NCBI GenBank assembly: GCA_905234695.1
Contig: CAJOHZ010000008.1
Location: 41,786 to 94,737, forward strand
From: an uncultured Bacteroidales bacterium
GTDB taxonomy: Bacteria; Bacteroidota; Bacteroidia; Bacteroidales; P3
Length of the DNA: 52,952 nt
Reading direction: 5' to 3'
This document shows positions 1 through 11,200 of the stretch, piece after piece. A program made the position numbers and the translations under genes. The first letter of the stretch is position 1, and each line of letters begins with the position of its first letter. The notes under the pieces are model-generated. The model did no database searches and was not told the DNA's origin. It saw only the letters and a program-made list of their open reading frames with translations.

Positions 1-24
1 GTTATGTGCGTGTGCAATTTTTGG

Positions 25-1205
25 TTATTTGCACTCGTCGACGCTCTCTTTGATGAGCTGGAAGGTGGCTTCGATGTCGTTGTCGAGGCCCATGCTGAAA
101 CGGATGAGGCCTTCGCTCATGCCCATCTCTTTCTGGATGTCCTCGGGAACTTCGCTCGAAGTGGACTTGCCGCTGTTGCTGAAGAGGGTCTTGAAGTAGC
201 CCAGCGATACGGCGAGGTAGCCGACGCCTTTCTTCTGCATGACTTCCATGATGCGGCTGGCCTTGTCGGCAGTGCCCATGTCGATAGAGATCATGCCGCC
301 GAAGCCGTAGCCCTCGTTCATCATGCTGCAGAACAGCTCGTGGTCGGGATGTTCAGGCAGTCCGGGGTAGTTGTATTTGAATCCCACCTCTTTGAAACGC
401 TTGGCAAGATACATGGCGTTTTCGCTGTGTTTCTTCATGCGGATGTGGAGGGTGTGGAGGTTCTTGTTGATGGAGGCGCTGCGCATGGGGTCGAGCACGG
501 GGCCGAGGAGCATGCAGGTGCCGTTGTTGACATCGATGAGGCTGTTGATATATTCAGCAGAGCCGCAGATGGCGCCGGCGACACAGTCGTTGGTGCCGTT
601 GATGTACTTGGTCATGGAGTAGACGGTGATGTCGGCTCCCAGACGGCAGGGGCTGAAAATCATCGGGGTGAAGGTGTTGTCGACGATGAGCTTGGCACCG
701 GCGGCGTGGGCCATCTTAGCCAGTTCGGGGACGTTGGCGATGCGGAGCAGGGGGTTGTTCATGGTCTCGGTGTAGACGACCTTGGTGTTGGGGTGCTCGG
801 CGAGGGCTTTCTTCACGGCGTCGAGGTTCTGCATGTTCACGAAGGTGGTGTTCACGTTGAACTTCTTGAGGTAGTTGGCCATGAAGGCGAAGGTGCCGCC
901 GTAGGTGGTCATGGAGGCCACGATGTGGTCGCCGGCGTTGACTTCGTGCAGCAGGGCGCTGGTGATGGCGGCCAGGCCGGAGCCGGTGACCCAAGCCATC
1001 TCGGTGCCTTCCATGGCGGCGAGGCGCTGGCAGAGGGCCAGGTTGGAGGGGTTCCAGTGGCGGCTGTAGAGGGAGTAACCCTCGGCATAAGGTGTGCCTC
1101 GGGGAAGGTGAAGGTGGCGCTGTCGCAGATAGCGGGGTTAACACCACGGTTGGCATCGCGTCCGTCGATGCGCTGGATGGCTGTTGCGGGATCGAATTTG
1201 TTCAT
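25..1205 (-). pseudogene. Cys/Met-metabolism PLP enzyme (methionine gamma-lyase-like), frameshifted
   Basis: This is a PLP-dependent trans-sulfuration-family enzyme, probably methionine gamma-lyase or a close relative, which would act on sulfur amino acids in the cytosol. The N-terminal part starts at the ATG at 1205 (MNKFDPATAIQRIDGRDANR) and reaches FTFPEA. The rest (EGYSLYSRHWNPSNLALCQR, then MEGTEMAWVTGSGLAAITSA) continues in another frame. Visible family features are the VTGSGLAAI stretch, YTETMNNPLL, VDNTFTP and the SMTKYINGTND stretch holding the PLP lysine. Adding one base after the GC of the alanine codon near 1096-1100 restores a continuous protein of about 393 residues, the usual family length. 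The break is therefore a single missing base: a real pseudogene or a sequencing/assembly error. It is the last gene of the run giant protein, RsmI-like methyltransferase, this gene. The exact substrate cannot be read from sequence. Confidence 0.8.
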
Positions 1206-1260
1206 GAGTTTGTTATTTTTAAGGTTTATAGATGCGATAGATAGGATAGAGGGGTTGGAT

Positions 1261-1962
1261 TTATTTGTAAAGCAAGAAGACGCAGCACCGCTTGGACAGG
1301 TCGGGCGGGTTGTCGAGCCACTGGCGGGCGTCGAGGGTGCGGATGAACTGTGTGGGCAGCGTGAGGTCGCAGGCCACGCAAAGCCGCGTGTCGGCCTGCA
1401 GATGGCTGGCGAGGTAGGCCAGCAGCTGGTTGTTGCGGTAGGGGGTCTCGATGAATATCTGGGTCTGCTCTTCGCGATGGGCGCGCTGTTCGAGGGTGCG
1501 CAGGCGGGCTTGTCGCTGCTTGGCATCGATGGGAAGGTAGCCCACAAAGGCGAAGTTTTGTCCGTTGAATCCCGACGCCATGAGGGCGAGCAGGATGCTG
1601 GAGGGTCCCACGAGGGGGACAATCTCGATGCCACGCCGCTGGGCCATGTCGGTGATAAGGTTGCCGGGGTCGGCCACGCAGGGGAGGCCGGCCTCGCTCA
1701 TCAGACCGATAGGATGGTTGTCGTCAAGGGTGTCGAGGTAATGGCTGACCTCCTCGGGATCGCTGTGCTTGTTGAGCTCCAGAAAGGTAGTGTCGTCAAT
1801 CGGATGGGTGTAGCCCATGCGTTTGAGGTTGCGGCGGGCTGTGCGGATATCTTCGACGATAAAGGTGTGGCATGTGTTGAGCATCTCTCTGTTGTAGGGG
1901 GGCAGGGAGATGTCGGCATCGTCGGCGCCGATAGGGACGGGGAAGAGGATGAGGCGAGACAA
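1261..1962 (-). CDS. SAM-dependent methyltransferase, RsmI/tetrapyrrole methylase family (short form)
   Basis: This 233-residue protein belongs to the tetrapyrrole (corrin/porphyrin) methylase superfamily and most resembles RsmI, the 16S rRNA C1402 2'-O-methyltransferase. Motifs seen are an N-terminal LFPVPIG strand, the SAM-loop-like GLMSEAGLPCVADPG near residues 87-101, and VPLVGPSSILLALMASG followed by FAFVGYLP, which matches the RsmI order. It is shorter than typical RsmI (about 280 residues) and lacks the C-terminal extension. It may therefore be the short RsmI-like paralog found in Bacteroidota rather than RsmI itself. It starts 4 nt after the stop of the giant gene at 1967-11737, so the two are probably cotranscribed. 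Family is clear, but target RNA is not. Confidence 0.8.
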   Translation of the reverse strand: MSRLILFPVPIGADDADISLPPYNREMLNTCHTFIVEDIRTARRNLKRMGYTHPIDDTTFLELNKHSDPEEVSHYLDTLDDNHPIGLMSEAGLPCVADPGNLITDMAQRRGIEIVPLVGPSSILLALMASGFNGQNFAFVGYLPIDAKQRQARLRTLEQRAHREEQTQIFIETPYRNNQLLAYLASHLQADTRLCVACDLTLPTQFIRTLDARQWLDNPPDLSKRCCVFLLYK

Positions 1963-1966
1963 CGGC

Positions 1967-2250
1967 TTAACGGATTAGCATGACGGTACCGGTGGCGGTG
2001 TGCCACGCATCGGGGGCGACCACGGTGTTGTAGCGCACATGGTAGACGTAGGCTCCCTGGTGGCAGAGTTTGTCTTTATGATAGCCGTTCCATCCCTCAT
2101 GGATGTCGGTGGAGTGGTAGACCAACAGACCTTCGCGGGTGTAGATCCATATCTCAAACTGGTCGATGGACTTGCCCACCACCTTGAAGACTTGGTTGAT
2201 GGGTTCGGTCGGGGTGAAGATGTTCGGGATATAGAGGTTGAAGTTGTAGA
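1967..2250 (-). other. T9SS type B (gliding-motility-associated) C-terminal sorting domain
   Basis: The last part of the giant protein reads NLYIPNIFTP, then a region with FEIWIYTREGLLVYHS and WNGYHKD, and ends with ATGTVMLIR. This order (NxFTP opening, a strand ending in the xxGxxVY box, a W-G/D turn, and a terminal GTVxLIR strand) is the layout of the gliding motility-associated C-terminal domain used by the type IX secretion system. It also implies that the host encodes a T9SS elsewhere. Confidence 0.85.
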
Positions 2251-5200
2251 TGGGCACCAGCAGGAAGGCGGTATCGGTACAGGTGGGGCTGATGGATACC
2301 AGCATCAACGCCACGCTGTCGTCGCGGCTTGCGGGAGCGGAGTACTCGAAGGTGCGCTTGTCGCCCCAGTAGTTGCCGTTGAGGTACCACTCGCGCGAGG
2401 TGTAGTCGAAGCTCTTGTCCTCGGCACGGAAGCTGACATCGCCGGCCTGTACATACGGCGGCGTGGTCTTGATGACGGCGTGCGGCTGGATGATAGGCAC
2501 CAGGGTGTCGGTGGCGGAGGTGGAGTTACAGGTGGGCAGGATGCCGTAGTCGACGGTGGCGAAGTACTGCGTGTTGCGCACCGGGTGTACCACGATGGTG
2601 CTGTCGTATTCCTGGCCCATGAGGGTGAGGTCTTCCGGCTCGGAGTACCAGTAGAAGGTGTAGTCGAGGTTGTAGCTGCGGGTCACGTGCGCCTTAAGGG
2701 TGTATTCGTAGGTGGAGCAGGAATGCTTCTCGTCGATGTAGAGCGTAGGCTTGGGCAGCTGGATGAGGTTGAGATGGATGAGGCTGTCGCACTGGTCGGT
2801 GGTGAGGCCATAGTAGTGGTAGAGGCCGGGCGTGTAGATGACGCTGTCGTGGAAGATGTAGGAGCTGCTGTCGCAGAAGTAGTCGGTGGAGTCGATATCG
2901 AAGGAGTAGTTGACCGTCAGGTGCAGCGTGATGATGCTATCGCAGAAGACGGGCGAGGGAGCGGTATCGGTGGGGAAGTCGGTCGAGACGCGGTAGACGT
3001 TGCCGTCGCGCCACAGCAGCGAGTCGCACACGGTGTAGATTTCATCGCCCCGCGGGCTGGGATAGAGGGTCAGGATGAGGGTATCGAGGCTGGGACAGCC
3101 GTCATAGTTGATATAGCTGTGGGTGTCCTGAGCGCTTTCCGTATAGGGCGCGGCCCATTGGGTGGGGTCGTGGACGGGACGCCAGGTGTAGCTGTCGCAG
3201 GCGGTGTCGATATAGGTGGTGTCGCTCTTGTAGTAGACCGTCAGCCGCAGGGTGTCGGTGCTGGGACAGCTCCATTCGTTGAGGTAGCTGTGGGTGTAGA
3301 GACCCGTGGTGTCGTAGTGGAGTTGCAGGCTGTCGCGCTCCCAGGTGTAGTTGTCGCAGGCGTGGTTGACGGTGAACAGGGTGTTGCTGTTGTGGTGGAT
3401 GGTGAGGGTCAGCCAGACGGTGCTGTCGCATCCGTGGACGGTAAGGGTATCGAAGTTGTAGAGGCCCGTAATGGTGTACAGGTTGTTGTGCCATAAGATG
3501 CTGTCGCAAGCCTCCACGGTGTCGGTACCGTTGTGGTCGGCATAGTAGACGGTGAGTTTGAGGGTGTCGTAGTTGTAGCACACATTGTGCTCCACCATGT
3601 ATGGGCCGAAGGTGTAGACGCCCGTCTGGTTGTAGGCTGTGTGGTTGCGAGCCCATACGAAGTAGTCGCAGGCGGTGTCGACCCATGTGCTGTCGGTGCG
3701 CCGGTCGATGGTCAGCAGCAGCGTGTCGATGCTCGGGCAACCCTCCACGGTGTTGTAGGAGTGGGTGAAGGTGCCGGAGAAGGTGTAGTTGACGCTGTCG
3801 CCTTCCACCCACCGATAGTTCTCGCACGCCTCGACGACATAGACCGAGTCGGTGTTGTAGTAGACGGTGAGGAACAGGGTGTCGGTGCTGGGACAGTTCA
3901 CGGCGTTGATGTAGTCGTAGATATAGGTGCCGCTCTGGCGGAAGGAGAATGTGGTGTCGGCACTGGCCACCCAGTTGTACACATCGCAGACCGTGGTGTC
4001 GTAACGGGTGTTGGTGTTGTGGCGGACGGTGAGGTACAGCGTATCGGTGCTGGGGCAGCCGGCACTGGTGAAGTAGTCGTGCAGATAGGTGCCCGTGCTG
4101 TCGTAGTCAAGGGTGTCGCCGTGGTTAATCCATTGGTAGTGGTCGCACACATCCTCGGTGAAGGCGGTGTTGGTGTTGTAGTTGACCGAGAGGTTCAGCG
4201 TGTCGATGCTGGGACAGCCCTCCGCGGTGAGGTAGTTATGGGTGTAGCTGCCCGTGAGCGCATAGATGCTGTCGAGGCCGTGATTGACCCAATGGAAGGT
4301 GTCGCACACCAGTTCGTTGAAGGTTGTGTCGGTATTGTAGTAGACGGTGAGGTACAGGGTATCGACATTGTTACACACGCTGTCGATGTTCATGTAGTGA
4401 CGGTAGTAGGTGCCGGACTGGCGGTAGGCCGTGAGGTCGTTGAGTGTCCAGACATAGAGGTCGCAGGCGGTATCGGTATAGCCGGTGTGAGTGCTGTTGT
4501 AGATGGTAAGGAACAGCGAGTCGGTGGAGGGGCATCCCACGTTGTTGGTGTAGCTGTAGGAACGGGTGACGCTGAAAGGATAGTTGACGCCGTCGCGCTC
4601 CCAACGGTAGTTGTCGCAGGCGCTGACCACATAGTTGGAGTCGCTGTTGTAGTTGACGGTGAGGTGCAGCGTATCGGTGCTGGGGCAGTTCTCGGCGGTG
4701 AGGTAGTTGTTGGTGTAGATGCCGCTCACGAGGTAGACCAGCGTGCTGTCGTGGTTGTTCCACACAAAGGTGTCGCAGGCCGTCTGGGTGAAGGCAGTGT
4801 TGGTGTTTTCGTAGATGGTGAGGTATAGCGTGTCGATATTGTTACACACGTTGCCGGCCACCGTGTAGGGCTGGCTGTAGAAGGTGCCCGAGTGGTTGTA
4901 GGCGGTATTGTGGTTTTCGTGCCATACGTAGAGGTCGCAGGCGGTGTCGGTATAAGCGGTGTCGACATTGTAGTGGATGGTGAGCACCAGTGTGTCGGTG
5001 CTGGGGCAGTTGACGGCATTGGTGTAGTTGTAGGTGAAGGTGCCGCTGAAGGGGTAGAGGATGCCGTCGCGCACCCACCGCAGGCTGTCGCATGCCGTGG
5101 TGTCGTAGCGGGTGCTGGAGTTGTGGCGCACCGTGAGGTCGAGGGTGATGACCGAGTCGCACCCGATGGCGTTGCTGATGGTGTAGGTGGGCGTGTGGGT

Positions 5201-8200
5201 GGTAAGGGTGTAGAGCGTGTCGTTCATCCATCTGAGGCTGTCGCACACATCATGTACGTCGGTGTACTGGGTGCTGTGACGGAGCGTCAGGTAGAGGGTG
5301 TCCTTGCTGGGGCATCCCACACCGTTTATATATTCATTATAATAGGTATTTGGAATGTCGTATGTATAGGAGCTGCCATGGTTGTCCCACGTATAGCTGT
5401 CGCACGCGTCGACATGGAAGCCTGTATTGCTGTTGTAGTTGACGGTGAGGTGCAGCGTATCGGTACTGGGGCAGTTCTCGGCGGTGAGGTAGTTGTTGGT
5501 GTAGTCGCCGCTGTTGGTGAAGACCATCGTGTTGCCGTGGTTGAACCATGTGTAACTGTCGCAGACCGTCAGCGTGGTGGCATTGTTCGTGTTGTGGTTG
5601 ACGGTGAGGTGCAGCGTGTCGGCGCTGGGGCAGTTCTCTGTGTTGGTATAGCCGTGGGTGTAGGTGCCCGTGAGGGTGTAGTCCTGATGGTGGTCGTGGC
5701 AATCCCAGTGGAAGAGGTCGCACACCGTGGTGTCGAAGACCAGATGGCTGCTGTTACGTATGTTGAGGTACAGCGTGTCGGTACTGGGGCAGCCGAGGTT
5801 GGTGTTGTAGTCGTGGTAGTAGGTGCCCGACGAGGTGTAGGTCTGCACAAGGCCGTGGTTGTCCCAGGTGTAGCTGTCGCACTCGTCGACATGGAAGCCG
5901 GTGCTGGTATTGTAGTTGACGGTGAGGTGCAGGGTGTCGGCACTGGCGCAGTTGACGGCATTGGTGTATTCGTGGAAGTAGGTGCCGGAGGCGTCAATCA
6001 GCGTGTCTACATCGTGGCATGTCCAGCGATAGTTGTCGCAGGCGGTCTGGTTGAACACCAGATGCGAGCTGTTGTTGATGGTGAGGTGCAGCGTGTCGGT
6101 GCTGGGGCAGTTCTCAACACTGGTGTAGTTGTACAGTGCCGTCTGGGTGTGGTCGTAGGCCGTTGTGTTGCGCGGCCAGATGTACATATCGCACTCCGTG
6201 ACGGTATAGGGCGTATTGCTGTTGTGGCGCACGTTGAGGTTGAGGGTCACAAGGCTGTCGCAGCCGGCCATGTTGGAAATGGTGGCTTGCGCCGTGGTGT
6301 TGTTGGCGGTGTAGAGGATGCCGTCGAGCCAGGTGATGCTGTCGCAGATGTCTTGGTGGTCGGTACCGCTGGTGCTGTAGCGCACATGCAGGTTCAACGT
6401 CACCGTCGAGTCGCAGTTGTCGGTATTCAGCGTGTGGTAGGTGGCGCTGTTGTTGTCGTTGCGGTAGGTGAAGCCGTGCCAGACAAGGCTGTCGCACACG
6501 TCATGCACATCGGTATAGGTGCTGGTGTGACGGATGGTGAGGTTGAGTGTGACCAGCGAGTCGCACAACTGGTGGTTGACCAAGTGGGCGGTGTCGCTGT
6601 AGTTGCTTTCGGTATAGGTGTGGTTGTTCTTTGGCCATGTGTAGGTATCGCAGTGCGACTGGTAGTCGGTGGCCGTAGAACTGTTGCGGATGGTCAGCTG
6701 CAGGATCGAGGTACTGTCGCAGTGACCCACCACGGTATAGAGGTGCTGTACCGGGGTGTTGGTACTGCTGGTGTAGGTTATGCCATTGGTCCAGGTGTAG
6801 GTGTCGCAGGTGTCGTGGACATCGTTGAACACGCTGGTATAGTCCATGGTGAGGTGGAGTGTGATGAGTGAATCGCATCCCACAGCGTTGGTGATGGTCT
6901 CGGGATAGATGGTGGAGCTGGTGTGGGTGGTGCCGCGGAAGGTGAAGTTGTCGCAGGCGGTGACAAAGGTGTCGAAAGTGGTGCTGTGGCGCACGGTCAA
7001 ATCCAGCAGGGCTATCGAGTCGCATCCCACGGTGTTGTCGCCCACCCGGAATTGGGCGGTGTTGTTGCTGAGGGTGTAGGTATTGCCGTCCACCCATGTG
7101 TAGTGGTCGCATTCGTCAGCCACATCGGTGCGGGTGGTGCTGTAGCGGATGGTGAGGTTCAGCGTGGCGGTGCTGTCGCATCCGACGGCGTTGGTGGTGT
7201 GGTAGGTCGGGGTATTGGTGCTGGCGGTATAGGTGACGCCGTGCCAGGGGTATTCATCGCAATGGTTCTGTACATCTGTCCCTGTGGTGCTATAGCGGAC
7301 CGTCAGGTGCAGGTGGGCAGTACTGTCGCACCCTGCGGCGTTGATGGTGTCGAAAGTGGGTGCGTTGGTGCTGAGCGTATAGGTGTTTCCGTGCCATGTG
7401 TAGTTGTCGCAAACCGAAACGTTGAGTGTGCTGTCGCTGCGGTAGCGCACGGTGAGTTGCAGGGTCATATTTGAGTCGCACCCCACGGCGTTGGTGGTCT
7501 GGTAGGGGTAAACACCCGAGACGGTATAGGTGTTGCTGTTGGCATCCCACAGGTAGCTGTCGCACACATTTTGTGTGTTGGTGCTGGAGGTGCTGCGGCG
7601 GATGGTGAGATTCAGTGTGACCACCGAGTCGCAGTTGACGGCATTGGGAATCGTGTGAGTCGGGGTGTTGGTGCTGTTGGTATAGGTCAGACCGTTAATC
7701 CAGGTGTAGCTGTCGCACTCGTCATGCACGTCGGTATAACTGGTGCTGTTGCGGATGGTGAGGTTCAGCGTGACGATGGAGTCGCAGTCGTAGGAGGTAC
7801 GCAGGATTTCCTGTTCGCCCGTCACGGAAGAGGTATAGGTGTGCCCGTTGGTGGGCCAGGTGTAGCTGTCGCAGGCCGTCTGGTTGATGATGGTGTTGTC
7901 GTCGCTGTGGTGGATGACGAGGGTCATGATGACGGTACTGTCGCACCCCCACTGGTCGGTGAAGGTGTGTATCGGGGTGCCGTTGAGGTAGTATGTGGTG
8001 CCCGCCCAGGCAAAGCTGTCGCAGGCCACCTGCGTCACGGGGAAGTTGCCCGGATGGTGGATGGTGAGATGCAGCGTGGTGATGGAGTCGCACCCGGCCA
8101 CACTTGTCGCGGAGTGGGTGGCGGTGGTGTTGTTGGTGTAGTATACATGTCCGTTCCAGGTGCAACGGTTACAGCTGTCCACGTAGTCGGTTACGTTGAT

Positions 8201-11200
8201 GGTGGCATCCATGGTGAGGTGCAGATGGGCGGTGCTGTCGCATCCTACGGCATTGGTGGTATGGAAGTCCACGTTGGTGTCGTTGGAGTAGGACACCCCG
8301 TGCCAAGTGTAGTGGTCGCAGCCATGCGCGATGATGGTCTGTTCAGTGCTCAGACGAACGGTCAGGTTCAGCGTCATGTTCGAGTCGCAGCCCGCCACAT
8401 TGGTCAAGAGGGCGGGGTAGGTGCCCGAGGAGGTGTAGTTGACGTTGGTGGCGTCCCAGCGGAAGCTGTCGCACACATTCTGGTTCGTGACGCTGGAGGT
8501 GCTTCTCCGCACCACGAGGGTCAGCGTTTCTGTTGAGTCGCATCCCACGGAGTTGGCCAGCGGGTTGACGAAGGTGTAGGTGCCAGTCGAGGTGCGGGGA
8601 ACTGCGTGCCAAGTGTAGCTGTCGCACACGTTCTCGGAGTGGCTGCTGCCAGTGCTTTTGCGCACGGTGAGGGTCAGCGTGGCCATCGAGTCGCAATGGT
8701 GGGTCGTGGTGGTGTTGTAGGTGTAGGTACCCGAGGTGGTGTATTTGGTGCCGTTCCAGATGATGCTGTCGCATACATTCGCACTCTCCGCACCGGTGAG
8801 GTTGCTATGGTAGACGGTCAGGTGCAGTGTCACCACCGAGTCGCAGCCATGGATGGTATGTTGGTTGGCCACCTGCGAGGCGTTGGATGTGAAAGGCCCG
8901 TAGGTATGGGTGTTGCTTCCGTTGGCGTCGGAGGTGTGCCAGGTGTAGCTGTCGCAAGCCTCTTGGTTGTCGTTGGTGTGGAAGCTGTAGTGAATGGTCA
9001 GCGGCAGTATGACAATGGAGTCGCAGTTCTGCATGTTGGTCAGAGTGTCGCGGTAGGTGCCCGAGGCGGTATAGTTGAAGGTGTGGTTGGCACCGTGGAG
9101 GTCGGAGGTGTGCCACGAATAAGAGTCGCACTGAGCCAAGGAGGAGAGCATGGTGTTCGACGAGCGGCGGATGGTGAGGTTCAGGTGGACTGTCGAGTCG
9201 CATCCTGCAGCATTGCCCGCCGGCACATGGTAGATGGCCGTGTTATTGCTGTTGGTATAGGTGTTGCCATCGACCCATGTGTAGCGGTCGCAGACGTCAT
9301 GGACGTCAGTTCTTTCGGTGCTGTGACGGACCGTGAGGTGCAGATATACCGTCGAGTCGCAGCCCTCGTGGTTGGTGGTGTTGTATACCGGGGTATTGGT
9401 GCTGTTGGTGTAGGTGTTACCGTGCCAAGTGTAGCTGTCGCAGACATTCTTGGTTTCGGTCGAGTCGTTGCTGTGGCGCACCACAAGGTGCAGCACGTCA
9501 ATGGAGTCGCACCCCCATTGGTTGGTCAACGTGACTTGGGTGTTGGTATTGGCAGTATAGTTGTTGCCGTTCCACATAAATGCGTCGCAGACGTTGGTGT
9601 CTGTGGTGTATGTGTTGTAGCTGATGATGGTGAGTTTCAGGGTAACCACCGAGTCGCAGCCCGCCACGTTGGTACCCGTCCAGGTGGCCGTGGTATTGTT
9701 GGTGGTGTAGTTGTGGCCATGCCATGTGTAGTTGTAGCAAGCGGTATGGGTATCGTTGACGTGGCTGGTGGCGTTGATGGTGAGGTTCAGGGTGATGACC
9801 GAATCGCACCCGGCGAGGTTGGTGATGGTGTGGGTCGGGGTATTGGTAGAGGATGAGTAGGTGGCTCCGTTAATCCAGGTGTAGGAGTCGCAGCCAGACT
9901 GAACATCGGTATAGGTGTTGCTGCTACGGATGGTGAGGTGTAGTGTGTCGGTACTGGGACAGTTGACAGCGTTGGTGTAGTTGTTTGTGTATTCGCCAGT
10001 GCTAGTGAAAGTTTGTGTGGTGCCGTGGTTGGTCCAAGTATAGCTGTCGCATTCCGAGGCGGTGAAACTGTTGTGGCTGCTGTTGCGAATGGTAAGATTC
10101 AGGCGCATGTTCGAGTCGCACCCCACGCTGTTGGCGTTGGAGAGGGTGTGTGTCGGGGTGCTGGTGCTGGCGGTATAGGTGGCGCCGTTCACCCAGGTGT
10201 AGCTGTCGCAGTGGTTCTGCACGTCGGTGTAGGAGGTGCTGTGACGGATGGTGAGGTTCAGCCTGACGGTCGAGTCGCAGCCTGCGGCATTGGTGAGTGT
10301 GTGTGTCGGGGTATTGGTAGAGGCTGTGTAAGAGGAGCCGTTAATCCAGGTATAGCTGTCGCAGTGATTCTGTACGTCTGTGCCGTTGGTGCTGTGACGG
10401 ATGGTGAGGTTCAGCGTGATGGTGGAGTCGCATCCGTGACTGTTCTGCACTACGGCCGTGGGAGCCACGCCGGGGGTCGAGGTGTAGGTGCCGACGGTGT
10501 GGAGGTTGCTGCCGTCCCAGTTGGATACCTGCCAAGTGTAGCTGTCGCACACGTTCACCGTCTGGGTGCTGCTGTTAGAGTGGTTGATGGTGAGGTTCAG
10601 ATGGATGGTGGAGTCGCAGTTTTCTTTGTTGACGACCACAGCGGTGGGGGTAGAGGTGCTGTTGGTATAGGTGCCTACCGTATGGGGGTTGGAGCCGTTG
10701 TAGTTGCGCACCAGCCAAGAGAAGATGTCGCAAGCAGTCTGGTTGTCGGTGTAGGAAGTGCTGTGACGGATGTTGAGGTTCAGTGACATCACCGAGTCAC
10801 AGAGCACCGCGTTGGGGATGGTGTCGCGGTAGGTGCCGGAACTGGTGTAGGAGTGACCCCGCCAAGTGTAGCTGTCGCATTCCGATGCGCTGAAGTTCTG
10901 ACTGGTGCTGCGGCGGACGGTGAGGTTCAGGGTAACAAACGAGTCACAGCCGTGGATGTTTGAGAAGTGGTGCTGTACCACGGTACTGTTGGTGTAGGTG
11001 TTGCCGCCCCAGGTGTAGCTGTCGCACACATTTTGGTTGTCGGCCAGTGTGTCGCCCTGCCAGATGGTGAGGTTCAGGGTCATGTTGGAATCGCAGCCTG
11101 CAGTATTGGAACGGGTGAAATAGTAGGTGCCCGATTCTCTGTACCATTGCAGGTTACCCATCCAGCGATACCGAACACAAGCCTCCGCAGTGGTGGTGGA

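Noticed and set aside
4..1983. A long plus-strand open frame (and similar ones at 2000-3496, 4892-6871, 7571-8536, 8606-9856) opposite the minus-strand genes
   Set aside because: They lie antisense to the gamma-lyase, methyltransferase and giant repeat genes and give Gly/Val/Ala-rich low-complexity proteins. They exist because the minus-strand repeats avoid stops in the antisense frame.
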